DNA of 37,536 bases from Lachnospiraceae bacterium (GCA_016281275.1 JAEEIH010000063.1:1-37536); one strand, 5' to 3'; counted from the first letter of the stretch, positions 16,349 through 25,626 are shown. Program-made: numbers and translations. Notes: a model not told the origin generated them from the sequence alone.

Positions 16349-19300
16349 TCATTCTATTCTCCGGCTGGAATATGTCAGGTAAGTACCCATTTCTGAAATT
16401 TTCTCAAAATCCAGTAATTCAACCGCTATAACATTGTTACCTATCAATCCCTTAAATGATGCTATGCCACTGTTACTGATCTCTTCGGAAACCAAGAGAT
16501 CATCATCACGGGATGAGACCTCGATCACAGCCTTTCCGGGATTTGAAGGATCTGTTGTTGTTACCGTTCCGTTGTTCTTGAGAGCTATATCAAACTCAGG
16601 TTGCGAATCATCGCCTTTATCACACAGCACCTCGCACAACAATTCTCCGTCAAGTACAAACGATGCTCCGGAGGCGATCACAAGCTTCATACTGTCTCCC
16701 GCCAGGATATATGAGTCTTTACCTACGTTCAGAGTGCCTTTTATACTAACATCGCAGCCATCATATCCTCTTAATACGCTTTTTTTACCCTTCAGATTGA
16801 TCGAGCTTCCCGACGCAACCTCAACACCCATCGTAATGTTGGCATAATCACCCAGATTGATCTCTTTTCCATCGCCCTCAAAAATGACTACAGCGGGTAA
16901 CACCAATGTAATGTGTTCAAAGTCTATTCCATTCGTTCCGCCTAAATTGAAGTGAACTTTCGCCGAAACAGGATCTCCGTTTTCATCCTCGTATTCCCTA
17001 TCGATCCTTCTCTGAATAGCCTTCAGACCCCATATGGAATCGGTTGTGAACTCATATCCGTTATCAGCAACGCTGTACCTTCCGATAACGAACTTACCCT
17101 TGTCATCGGTAAACACAGACGCATGCTCATCTATATCGATAGCAGGGAACACCACATTCAGAATAAGCTCCATATCTGCTTCCAATTCATCATGGTTTAT
17201 ATCGGGCTCTAATTCCGCGAGATTTCTCGCAAGCTCAACCAAGCTCTCTGCCAGCTCCTTGCGGTAATTGGTTATTTCGAATCGAACCGTTCCTTCTGCT
17301 CCGAAAGCTGTGTTCAAAGCAGTATAATCAACAGATCCGTTCTTGTTAGTAATAATCGAATCATAAAAGTCTGCATCGGGAACGTCTCTATACATCGATA
17401 TGACGAAACTGATGAACATTTCATGCGTTTCTGAATCTTCCTCTTTCGTTATTTTAATCTTCACCGGATCATCCAAAAGAGCCTTAAAGGTGTAGTCTCC
17501 GATCGTGATCCGGGCATCCTTTTCAAGAGTAACGCGTGTTTCGCCCGTAGCCTCGATAAGAAGCTCTCCGCCTCGAACCGCGTTTTTATCGGCACAAAGA
17601 CCGGTTACGGTGAGTGAAGCACCGCACGAAAGAGCAAGCTCGGAATCCTCGCCCAAAACAAGCACGGTATCTTCGCCGAGCGTGACATCCACGCCGTTCA
17701 ATTCCGTGTTAACGAATACTTCTTCTCCGTCTTCAAGCGCACTGTACGAATAAACCTTTACAGGCTTTTTGCCGTTGTACCCGGCATCAGCCTCGGTTCC
17801 GTTAAGTACCACATTCTTAAATTCCGGTTCTCTCTTTAGTATTTTATAGCTCCGGCTGACGTACTTCGTGCTCTCCCCGACAGCCATGAGTTCCTGACCG
17901 TTATTAACGGTCAGCGTCGAACCGGGACGCAAAAGCTCGCCGTTGACAGGACTCGGGATCACTTCAAAGGCTTCCGCACCGCCGACGGACATCATCAGAT
18001 CAAACTCGCTTCCGTTGTTGACCTTTGACAGCTTGACGGTATCGCCACTCTTACCGGAAACGAAGTTGACCAGATTACTGCCGCTGTTATATTGCAGGCT
18101 TGGTGTGCTGTCTTCATTGGGTTGTGCAAAGAATATTTTGTCTCCCAACTTGACAGTACTCTGTATTCCTCTGAGTATGGCAACAGTATGTTCGCTTTCA
18201 ACAGAAGATTTGATATCCTTTACTTCGAGCTTGCCCCTGACCTTAATCGAAGGATGCTCACACATCTCTGCCTCAAGGTATTTCGGTGAGCCGCAAAACG
18301 CTCTTTCGTCGAGAACGAATGTCTCTCCGACAAGAGTATTTTTAATGTTGACATTGACAGTTTTTGTTATGTGGAAAACGTCACGCGAGACTGTAACAGT
18401 GATGTTGTCCTCCGTAGCACTGTAGCTGATTCCTTCAGGTGCGGTCTTGCCTGCATTTTCAGCGAGCCCGATCTGGTCGTGGAGTCCACGGTTGAGGTAC
18501 ACCTGAAGCCAATCGGTGTCATCGATCGTGTTCAGCAGCATCGGCTCTTCGACACCCTTAAACATGATCGTCTGCTTATCAACCAGGATATTGGGAGTGT
18601 ATGAGAGGCGAACCGAAGTGTATGTTTTATCCTTTTCCAACTCAGGCAAATCCCATACATCAAGATTATAATCGCATACATAACCCCCGAATGCTTCGGG
18701 TAGTTTTGCGGGATCCGGTCCGTCGATCAGAAGCTCCTGTCCCTCGAGATTGATCCAGACATCACGGGTAAAAATAGGATCGTAGCTTGATGTATCTTCG
18801 TTATAAAGTGCATTCCCTTCTATTCTTGTATGAATCGAAACCTGGACACAGTCGCGGACTTCCGATCCCGCTGTGCTCTTGAAAGAGAAGTCACCGATCG
18901 TTAATTCAGATCCGTCGGAAAGCATGATAAATGTTTCGTTATCATCGACATCGTCAAGAACGGTATCATATCCGTCCTTGTCAAGCAGAAGCTTACCGCC
19001 GTTCGCCACCTTGATCTCAGCATTTGTGTTGAAGATTATCTTTTTCCCGCGCGCATCAAGCGTGTATGCTCCGAGCTCGAGTGTTACATTCTCGGGAATT
19101 GTAAGGTCGGACGAGAGCGTTACGTTAAATGTAAGTCGCACCTTGTCAAATTCCTTGGCTGCGGAAAGATCGTTTCTGAGCTGCTGTTCGGGACTCACAT
19201 AAGGAACATAGGACTCACCTGAAGAAGTGCTGCCCGTAGAAGCGGTCTCATCAACCTTCTTCTCGTCCTTTTTTTCTTCCTTTTTATCATCCTTCTTATC

Positions 19301-20188
19301 GGTCGCGGTGTCATCCTTCTTTTCCTCAGTCGAAGAAGTTTCCTCCTTGCCGACATAATTCTCGGAAACTATTTCTTCACCGGTTTCAACCTTCTGTGTC
19401 TTTCCCTCTGTATCCTTAACAGCGACCGTTTCCTCTGTATTGTTCTCAAGCTTGACTCCGGCAGTCTCCTCTTTAATGGTAACCTTCGAGTTCTCAGCGC
19501 CTTTATCGAGCTTGAGCTCAACGTCCGCATAGGCATTGACGCTGACAGGAACCTCAGACTTGACCGAAGCTCCGACTGCATCCTTCCGGACGGTCACCTT
19601 GAGGCTTTCCTCAGAGGTTCCTCTGACGCTTATGTCAGCTGCCGCGCCGACGTAGAGACGACCGACCTCGCCGTTCTGCGTCAGTTCCACCTTGACTTCG
19701 CTCTTAACGGCAACCTTTTCGATACCGCCGTTGTTAACGACCTTGACCGTACCTGTTTCCGAAGCGATCGTCAGCTTTTCAACAGACGAATTCTCCATCG
19801 CCTTAAAGGTGAGCTTCTCATCATTGACAGTGATCTTGTTGCCGGAAGCATATTCCTTGACGGTCTTAGCCTCGTTTATCGTGATGCTTGACACCTTTGC
19901 CTTACTCTTAATGGTGGCATTGGGTGCATCAACAACTATCTGAAGATTATCAGAGCTGTATTTAGCACTTAAAGTGAAAGTACTGCTCTCATTGGTCTCA
20001 ATTATGATCTTAACCTTCGAGCCGGACGACTTGTACTTTTTAAGTGCCGCCTCAAGCTCTTCCTGCGTTGTTACAGTAATTGTCTTGGTTTTCTTCTTTG
20101 CCGCTTCCGCATTATTAGCCGGTAAAACGCCGACAACAAGGGCAAGCGCTGCAATAATAACAACCATGCGTTTTAAGAATTGCTTCAT
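16349..20188 (-). CDS. Large secreted beta-rich surface protein
   Basis: A 1279-residue exported protein. The start at 20188 has AAGGAGG six bases upstream, followed by a clear signal peptide (MKQFLKRMVVIIAALALVVG, cleavage after about residue 29, NNAEA). Residues 35-275 are Val/Lys/Glu/Thr-rich strands. Residues about 278-335 form a charged Lys/Asp/Glu then Ser/Thr linker, and the rest (335-1279) is beta-solenoid-like, with repeated short strands and turns such as SELTIGDFSFKS and ARITIGDYTFKA, apparently a duplicated module. I see no LPxTG motif, S-layer homology repeat or C-terminal membrane helix, so the attachment mode is unclear. Function unknown; adhesin or wall-associated scaffold is a guess. 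It has its own promoter and terminator, and lies between the TIR/SLOG operon and hydE. Confidence 0.75.
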   Translation of the reverse strand: MKQFLKRMVVIIAALALVVGVLPANNAEAAKKKTKTITVTTQEELEAALKKYKSSGSKVKIIIETNESSTFTLSAKYSSDNLQIVVDAPNATIKSKAKVSSITINEAKTVKEYASGNKITVNDEKLTFKAMENSSVEKLTIASETGTVKVVNNGGIEKVAVKSEVKVELTQNGEVGRLYVGAAADISVRGTSEESLKVTVRKDAVGASVKSEVPVSVNAYADVELKLDKGAENSKVTIKEETAGVKLENNTEETVAVKDTEGKTQKVETGEEIVSENYVGKEETSSTEEKKDDTATDKKDDKKEEKKDEKKVDETASTGSTSSGESYVPYVSPEQQLRNDLSAAKEFDKVRLTFNVTLSSDLTIPENVTLELGAYTLDARGKKIIFNTNAEIKVANGGKLLLDKDGYDTVLDDVDDNETFIMLSDGSELTIGDFSFKSTAGSEVRDCVQVSIHTRIEGNALYNEDTSSYDPIFTRDVWINLEGQELLIDGPDPAKLPEAFGGYVCDYNLDVWDLPELEKDKTYTSVRLSYTPNILVDKQTIMFKGVEEPMLLNTIDDTDWLQVYLNRGLHDQIGLAENAGKTAPEGISYSATEDNITVTVSRDVFHITKTVNVNIKNTLVGETFVLDERAFCGSPKYLEAEMCEHPSIKVRGKLEVKDIKSSVESEHTVAILRGIQSTVKLGDKIFFAQPNEDSTPSLQYNSGSNLVNFVSGKSGDTVKLSKVNNGSEFDLMMSVGGAEAFEVIPSPVNGELLRPGSTLTVNNGQELMAVGESTKYVSRSYKILKREPEFKNVVLNGTEADAGYNGKKPVKVYSYSALEDGEEVFVNTELNGVDVTLGEDTVLVLGEDSELALSCGASLTVTGLCADKNAVRGGELLIEATGETRVTLEKDARITIGDYTFKALLDDPVKIKITKEEDSETHEMFISFVISMYRDVPDADFYDSIITNKNGSVDYTALNTAFGAEGTVRFEITNYRKELAESLVELARNLAELEPDINHDELEADMELILNVVFPAIDIDEHASVFTDDKGKFVIGRYSVADNGYEFTTDSIWGLKAIQRRIDREYEDENGDPVSAKVHFNLGGTNGIDFEHITLVLPAVVIFEGDGKEINLGDYANITMGVEVASGSSINLKGKKSVLRGYDGCDVSIKGTLNVGKDSYILAGDSMKLVIASGASFVLDGELLCEVLCDKGDDSQPEFDIALKNNGTVTTTDPSNPGKAVIEVSSRDDDLLVSEEISNSGIASFKGLIGNNVIAVELLDFEKISEMGTYLTYSSRRIE

Positions 20189-20241
20189 GGAATCCTCCTT
20201 AAATAAATTACGGCTCATCCCGGCCGCACCGATTGACTACC

Positions 20242-20270
20242 ATAATACAACGAAAAAGATAAAAAAACAA
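20242..20270 (-). promoter_or_regulatory. Promoter for the surface-protein gene
   Basis: On the minus strand TTGTTT (20265-20270) and TATTAT (20242-20247) are 17 bp apart. The -35 box overlaps the T run of the preceding terminator. It leaves a leader of about 45 nt before the start at 20188. Confidence 0.45.
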
Positions 20271-20297
20271 CAAGGGCAGGAAACAAGATTCCCGCCC
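20261..20297 (-). terminator. Terminator of the TIR/SLOG operon
   Basis: On the minus strand GGGCGGGAA-(loop)-TTTCCTGCCC is followed by TTGTTG and seven T. The stem spans 20274-20297 and lies about 40 bp after the esterase stop at 20338. Confidence 0.8.
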
Positions 20298-20337
20298 AGT
20301 ATATACGATAATCACATTATTCATCCATGTGGATCGA

Positions 20338-21225
20338 TCATTTGACGGTTTCGTAGAAATCAAGTACAAGCTTGTTCGTATCAAGCCCACCCGATTCCTC
20401 TGTCGGCCAGCAGTGCTTAGTTTCTGCCACAAGCACTCCCCATACTGCGTCCTTATCTCCGTCAGCGCCGTACTTCTGAACGATCGAGCCGTCCCCGACG
20501 GCTTCCGTTCCCCGGAGCGCAAGTCCGTTTGATGACGCCATGTATTCGACTACATCTTCGATTGCCGGATCAAGAGCTGTCTTGGCCGATTCGTCAAAAT
20601 TCTTGGGAACCGATTCATCCATTTCGCCGACAACCACAAGCATGCTCACATCATTCTTCTCGGGACGCGTTTTCCAAAGCGGCTTGCAAAGGTCTCCTCC
20701 GACAGAGACACACGCGCGGAAGACATCCTGCGCTTCGAGAGCCAGTCGGAAATTCATAAACCCGCCGTTAGAGAATCCGGCGCAATACACATGATCCTTA
20801 TCCAATGAATATTCATCAATAAGATAATTGACCACCGACTTGATAAATCCCACGTCGTCATAATCCCCTTCGCTTCTTCCGTAATTCCAGCTGCACGAGT
20901 TTCTTCCTTTTTTCCCGTTGATCGAGCCGGTAATATAACAAACCGCATAGCCGAGCGCATTCGCTTCCTTCTCGAATCCGATCTGCTGTCTGAAGTTTTC
21001 AGCCGAATCACCCGATCCGTGAAGGATGATCACAAGCGGCGCGTCCTCACTTTTTTCAGGAAGACATACAACAAAATCATGCTTCACTTCCTCGTACGTA
21101 CACTTTACTTTGTTGCCTTCTTTTTCAATGTTTTCAAGCTTGCTGCCCGAGGAACATCCCGTGAGAGCAAAGACGGTCAAAACTGCCACGATCATAAAAA
21201 GTACATACAAATATCTTTTCTTCAT
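20338..21225 (-). CDS. Lipoprotein alpha/beta-hydrolase, esterase (LpqC/feruloyl-esterase-like)
   Basis: A 295-residue lipoprotein. An N-terminal hydrophobic signal ends in the lipobox LTGC (Cys24), so it should be anchored on the outer face of the membrane. The fold matches the LpqC / PHB-depolymerase-like / feruloyl esterase group: HGSGDSAENF (oxyanion region, 69-78), the nucleophile elbow GFSNGG with Ser152, Asp203 in GEMDES, and His271 in TKHCWP. The reaction is probably ester hydrolysis on a plant or surface polymer; the substrate is unknown. The ATG at 21225 has AAAGGA eight bases upstream, while the ATG three codons earlier would be too close. It is the last gene of the TIR/SLOG operon, separated from the SLOG gene by degenerate tandem repeats. 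Confidence 0.85.
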   Translation of the reverse strand: MKKRYLYVLFMIVAVLTVFALTGCSSGSKLENIEKEGNKVKCTYEEVKHDFVVCLPEKSEDAPLVIILHGSGDSAENFRQQIGFEKEANALGYAVCYITGSINGKKGRNSCSWNYGRSEGDYDDVGFIKSVVNYLIDEYSLDKDHVYCAGFSNGGFMNFRLALEAQDVFRACVSVGGDLCKPLWKTRPEKNDVSMLVVVGEMDESVPKNFDESAKTALDPAIEDVVEYMASSNGLALRGTEAVGDGSIVQKYGADGDKDAVWGVLVAETKHCWPTEESGGLDTNKLVLDFYETVK

Positions 21226-21254
21226 AAATACCATCCTTTCTAATTCCGAGTGTC

Positions 21255-21430
21255 GGTTCCGTTAATGCTTTTATTCGTGTTAAAACCATACGATGGATGT
21301 GTGGGTTCCGTTAATGCTTTTATTCGTGTTCGTTAAAACCATACGATGGACGTGTGGGTTCCGTTATAGGTTTTATTATGTTCCGGAAAATTCAGCTGAT
21401 GGGCGTATCGGTTCCGTTAATGCTTTTATA
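21255..21430. repeat. Tandem repeat grown from the 3' end of the SLOG gene
   Basis: Four units begin GGTTCCGTTA at 21255, 21304, 21357 and 21410, giving periods of 49, 53 and 53 bp. The unit at 21410 is inside the coding end of the SLOG gene, where it encodes KSINGTDTP. The other three lie after the stop and carry decayed copies (KSINGTHTS-like). The two units farthest from the gene are nearly identical; the third is more diverged. Confidence 0.85.
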
Positions 21431-23197
21431 GGCGAACCATCTGCCGTTCTCATTCAGTTCTTCCCGTGCGAGCGTCCTGCAGAGTTCTCCCTTATCCATT
21501 CCGTTCTCATCACGTTCAAGCGCCTCGCCGTAAAGAGCAGCCATTCTCCTGCTGTCATTCGCCCTTTCCTCAAGAGACAACTTGCCGTAGTAACTCCCGG
21601 TAAAAAGCGATATAGCGGACAGGCTGCCTGTGCAGAGTTTGATTATCGTTCTGACGGATTCAGCGGCATCGGGTTCCATGAGGGAATTTCCCGAAAAAAG
21701 ACCGGCGATGCATATTTCAAATATAAGAGCGGCAATATATACGGCAACGGTTATGCCAATGGCGATTTTTACAATTCTGTCATTCCGTTTTGCTTTCGCG
21801 GTGGCTGACTTTACCACTGTCTCATGGTATTCTTTTTGTTCCTTTATCCAGCGTATATGAAGATTGTCACATAACGCGGATTCGGAAGCGTTTTCCCGTG
21901 CGCCGGAGGATGCGGGTGAGTTTTCCGGATAATGCGGCGAATCACCGATATTGACCGCTGCCATGGTCCTGATGATCCACGGTGTTTCAACCTGTATCGA
22001 CCAGGGCATCAAATCCGAAGCCTGAACATCCATCCTAACCGACGAAAGCGCTTTCTGTACTCTCAACCCCTCGGCAAGTATTCTGTATTGAATATATTTC
22101 CTGTGGAACCCGCGCCTGCAGTTCGTCACATTTACCGCATATACGCCCGCGATCATCACCCCGCACAAAATTATCAGATAGTGCATGTTTGCTTCATCAT
22201 ACAGAAGAAACGACATCGTGAGCAATGTCGCCATTACGGCGATCAGCGCGATACACTTTTTATATTCCCTCGCTCCGCGAAGGCTGAGTCTGTCGGAAGC
22301 ATCATAAACGTCATCAATGGTTGCGCGGTGAAAGCCGGCTTCGTGATGTGTTTCTTTTTTTTCGACTTTGCCGTTTTCATGACAAGCTTCTTCTCCCGCT
22401 CTTTTTGACCTTGATTTTACCCTTCTTCTTTTGTTCATTCGAAGTACGTCGCAGTTAAATTCTTCGGTTCTTTTAAGATTTTCACGGAACACGTCCTCAC
22501 TTCCGAGAAATATCACAGATCCGGCAGATGTCGATTTTTCTGCACATTCATTTTTAATTTCGGCGGTTATTGTACCTATTTCATTCTTGTTTTTTTCTTG
22601 TTGCTTTGCAATGCGCACGTTTTCCCTCATAACCGGAACGTGCATGACGCATCCCTTGTCGGCTAAAAAGCCTCCCGCGTGGTTCATGCGCGTATTGCCG
22701 TGGAGCATGATGTCCACGATCTCATTGGTTCCGCACCCACCGGGTACGGGGGGCGTTCCGTCCCACAATGCCACAAGAATGTGGCTGTGACGAGCCACAT
22801 AAATTCCTGCCTGCCGGTACAAAAAGTCTCTGCCCTCGCGATATTCTTCCTCAAAAGGTGAAACAAACACCTCATCCGCCAATCCTGCAAGTCTTTTCAG
22901 ATTTTCAAGGTCGTCGCCCTCAAAATCCTTTTCATATTCATCAAGAGGCATCGGCAAAACCGCTATAAGCCCGATCTTTTCTTCGATGGCAACCTGTGCG
23001 CAGATCTGGTCAGCCCCCTTCGCAAGACTCGAGAGCATAACAACAGGCGTGTTCGGACAAAGCGCGGACAGACTTCTTATCTGCCCGCGCACTGTTTTCC
23101 CTGCACGCTTCAAATCTTCATCACATATGTCCCGGTGACCGGTCACGCCGATCACAAATGGGATGCATGTTTTTTTTACAGTCATATCTTTTTCCAT
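21392..23197 (-). CDS. SLOG-domain protein with four C-terminal membrane helices (SLATT-like)
   Basis: A 601-residue protein. The N-terminal Rossmann-like domain (about 12-220) has SLOG/LOG-family features: IGVTGHRD (16-23), SSLAKGAD (56-63), VALWDG (142-147) and a Gly-rich GGCGTNEIVD loop. It is therefore predicted to bind a nucleotide-derived ligand. A basic Lys/Arg linker follows. Two membrane helix pairs lie at about 315-333/338-357 and 475-500/517-535. The segment YRILAEGLRVQ (371-381) after the first pair and the LEERANDSRRMAALYGEAL tail after the second recall the SLATT membrane effectors paired with SLOG and SMODS systems. I infer a ligand-gated membrane protein. GGAGGAGA precedes the ATG at 23197, with long spacing. 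It follows the TIR gene by 34 bp. Confidence 0.75.
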   Translation of the reverse strand: MEKDMTVKKTCIPFVIGVTGHRDICDEDLKRAGKTVRGQIRSLSALCPNTPVVMLSSLAKGADQICAQVAIEEKIGLIAVLPMPLDEYEKDFEGDDLENLKRLAGLADEVFVSPFEEEYREGRDFLYRQAGIYVARHSHILVALWDGTPPVPGGCGTNEIVDIMLHGNTRMNHAGGFLADKGCVMHVPVMRENVRIAKQQEKNKNEIGTITAEIKNECAEKSTSAGSVIFLGSEDVFRENLKRTEEFNCDVLRMNKRRRVKSRSKRAGEEACHENGKVEKKETHHEAGFHRATIDDVYDASDRLSLRGAREYKKCIALIAVMATLLTMSFLLYDEANMHYLIILCGVMIAGVYAVNVTNCRRGFHRKYIQYRILAEGLRVQKALSSVRMDVQASDLMPWSIQVETPWIIRTMAAVNIGDSPHYPENSPASSGARENASESALCDNLHIRWIKEQKEYHETVVKSATAKAKRNDRIVKIAIGITVAVYIAALIFEICIAGLFSGNSLMEPDAAESVRTIIKLCTGSLSAISLFTGSYYGKLSLEERANDSRRMAALYGEALERDENGMDKGELCRTLAREELNENGRWFAYKSINGTDTPIS

Positions 23198-23231
23198 GTT
23201 ATACCGGTCTCTCCTCCCCCGGGTTCTCCCG

Positions 23232-25589
23232 TCACGGATTAAGATTTCTGTCGATACCCGTTGAGATATTGCTGTTGCCAAGTCTCTCCTTCAGGACTCC
23301 CTCGCCCCAGTTGTAAAATTCATCAATTTCTTCATCGGTATAATCCCCGAGGAACGCTCCGAAGATTAAAGCTTTACCGCTTCCCTTAACGGTTCCCTTG
23401 TTCACGAACCATACACCACGGGCCATCGAGCCGTCGGGTGTCACGTTATGCATTACGGATCCGCAATTGAACGTTCCGTTCAGGTTGAGAGTCGCGCCCG
23501 AAAGATTGTTGAAGGTTCCTCCGAACATACTCTGGAGCTGTCCGCCCGACTTGACATCGACGGTTCCGTAGTTCATGATGCATTCTTCACCACCCTGTGT
23601 ACACCAGAGCTTTCCACCCGATTCAACAACGATCTTCGCACCTTTTTGTATTGTTATGCATGCCTGAAGGAGACCTCCGTTTGCTATCGTGAGCGTCCTT
23701 CCCGAAGGAACTTCGACAGTCCAAAGTCCTCCGAGTTCTTTGTCTATCTTAAAATCGTCCATGATCTTAATGTTCGTACTGTAGGAATCCCCTGCCTGAA
23801 CTCCCTCAAACCATTCATCACCGTAGGATTCTGCCTCCGCGGCGGTCATGGGAATTTCCCTGATCTCCTTCATGGCTGCCTGGTTATAAACCTCCCACTT
23901 GTTCCCACCGAGACTGTTATATTTTGCCACCTCCGGAGTCGGCGTTGCGGTAGGCGCCGGGGTAGGAGTAGGGGTGGGATCGGGCGTGGGTGTCGCCGTA
24001 GGAACCGGTGTCGCCGTGGGTGTCGGTGCTGCCGTGGGTGTCGGCACCGGAGTTGCAGTAGGAGTAGGAACAGGAGTAGGTGTGGGTGTGGGAACGGGAG
24101 CCGTTTCTGCGCCTTCCGTATCCCCGCCGGCTAATGTCACATCGCCTTCACCGGCATCTGCACCTATCGCGTCAAGACCTTCTTCCGCGCCGGTATCATC
24201 CGTGCCTTCGTTATTGTCAGCTGTCGCGTTTTCTCCTGCGCCTGCATTTCCATCGTTATTAATGCCGTCAGCTGCGTCCGCATTACCGTCCGCACCTGCA
24301 TTATCGTCTTCTCCGTTGTCGGTGTTCGCTCCGCCCGTCAGGTCACCGGTTACCGTATTACCTTCATTATTGTCGGAAGCGCCGACGGATCCCGGGAGAT
24401 CTTCATATTCTTCAAGGTTGCTCGTGTTATCGGCATCAACAGAAACGGGAGCGGTTCCGTGGATCACATAATACTTGCCTGCGATCTCGAAGACGATCTC
24501 ACCGCCGTCCGTTGCAACAACAAGATCAATGATATTATTTTTCGAAACTCTGAGTCCGGCGGGAATACTCTGCGCATCCACATGAGCGTTTTCCCGTCCC
24601 GTGCCGAGTGTCGGCGAAAGCACAAACTTCTTCATCCCCGCTGCGATGAGCATCGCTGCCGCATCACTGATATGGTGAGTCACGGTGTCGGGCACATCTG
24701 TCAGGTTCTCCTCGGGTCCGAGGCTCTGCCTGATGATGACAGGCATGAATCGGAAATTAATTCCGCTCCTGCTCTGCGCAAATATCTTTCCGAACGGATA
24801 TTTGTCCGAATAGTCGTTGCTTATATCACAATCAAAGCCCGCTTCTTCTATCATTTCACGCGCCGCCTGTGCATCCATGTCGATAACGTCGGGTACATCC
24901 TTAAACGCGATAAGAAATGTTGCGACAGCCAATGCCGCAATAACGACAAGTATGATAATTACCCTCGTCATGATCTTTTTGCGCCTCATTTTGCTTCCGA
25001 GCATAATCTTACGCGTGAGAGCCGTGCTGCCTGATGCTTCCGCGCTACCGGATACTGTCCCGACGGCTGACACCGCATCCGATGCTGTCCCGATGCTTCC
25101 TTCCGAGCTCCCGGTTGATGCCTTAGTGTCTCCCGATGCGGCATTAATGCTTTCTCCCGCAAATGTTCCCTCACCCTTCAAAGCACCGGCAACTGCGCTC
25201 ACAAATTCACCGTAGGTCTTAAAGCTTCTGAGCGATACCGTCTGGTTAACAAACAGGATTTTCTCAAGATCTGCCGGAAATGCTACATTTCCTATGGTCA
25301 CCGTGAGAATCTTGATCCCTTTTTCGTGCGCGAATACAATCTCTCGCTTCACATTATCTCTTTTGACCGATTTCGACGAGGCGCAAAAAAGGACGATCCC
25401 CGCTTTTTCGATGTTCGTACCGATAACACCGGCCCAATCCGTTCCGGGGTCGATTCCCTCGTCATACCACACACGGTAAGACGCGCTCTGAAGTGCCTCG
25501 ATAAGCGGCAGAACATCATCGCTGTCCTTGTGCGCGTAGCTGACAAAAATGTACTTCTCGTTTCCTTTGTAAGCCGTTGGTCTGCTCAT
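23232..25589 (-). CDS. TIR / TM / PASTA / Pro-Thr stalk / beta-solenoid receptor-like protein
   Basis: A 785-residue protein. Residues 12-135 form a TIR domain: YIFVSYAHKDSDD (13-25), VWYDEGIDPGTDW (40-52), and KREIVFAHEKG, where Glu83 matches the position of the catalytic Glu of NAD-cleaving TIRs. A Ser/Gly/Ala linker and a basic segment (KMRRKKIMTR) precede one membrane helix (210-229), so TIR should be cytosolic. Outside are two PASTA-like repeats (231-290, 298-360; DVPDV... and ...AQSIPAG), an acidic Asn/Gly/Asp region (385-495), a Pro-Thr stalk (498-552), and a beta-solenoid-like end (about 600-760). PASTA modules usually bind peptidoglycan or related ligands. The start at 25589 has GGGAGG six bases upstream. 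No kinase domain is present. Confidence 0.85.
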   Translation of the reverse strand: MSRPTAYKGNEKYIFVSYAHKDSDDVLPLIEALQSASYRVWYDEGIDPGTDWAGVIGTNIEKAGIVLFCASSKSVKRDNVKREIVFAHEKGIKILTVTIGNVAFPADLEKILFVNQTVSLRSFKTYGEFVSAVAGALKGEGTFAGESINAASGDTKASTGSSEGSIGTASDAVSAVGTVSGSAEASGSTALTRKIMLGSKMRRKKIMTRVIIILVVIAALAVATFLIAFKDVPDVIDMDAQAAREMIEEAGFDCDISNDYSDKYPFGKIFAQSRSGINFRFMPVIIRQSLGPEENLTDVPDTVTHHISDAAAMLIAAGMKKFVLSPTLGTGRENAHVDAQSIPAGLRVSKNNIIDLVVATDGGEIVFEIAGKYYVIHGTAPVSVDADNTSNLEEYEDLPGSVGASDNNEGNTVTGDLTGGANTDNGEDDNAGADGNADAADGINNDGNAGAGENATADNNEGTDDTGAEEGLDAIGADAGEGDVTLAGGDTEGAETAPVPTPTPTPVPTPTATPVPTPTAAPTPTATPVPTATPTPDPTPTPTPAPTATPTPEVAKYNSLGGNKWEVYNQAAMKEIREIPMTAAEAESYGDEWFEGVQAGDSYSTNIKIMDDFKIDKELGGLWTVEVPSGRTLTIANGGLLQACITIQKGAKIVVESGGKLWCTQGGEECIMNYGTVDVKSGGQLQSMFGGTFNNLSGATLNLNGTFNCGSVMHNVTPDGSMARGVWFVNKGTVKGSGKALIFGAFLGDYTDEEIDEFYNWGEGVLKERLGNSNISTGIDRNLNP
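23937..24106 (-). repeat. Microsatellite-like Pro-Thr coding repeat
   Basis: Imperfect short repeats of GGTGTX/GGAGTX type encode the PTPTP/PTATPV stalk of the TIR/PASTA protein. The reading frame is intact. Such tracts change length easily, so stalk length may vary between strains. Confidence 0.75.
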
Positions 25590-25626
25590 TTTTTTCCTCC
25601 CTTTTGTACCACTCTTTCCAATGCTT

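Noticed and set aside
21255-21430. CRISPR array
   Set aside because: The repeat units are similar along their whole length and grow out of a gene end; there are no unique spacers and no cas genes.
23937-24106. Non-coding tandem repeat or CRISPR-like array
   Set aside because: The repeats keep frame and encode the Pro-Thr stalk of the TIR/PASTA protein.
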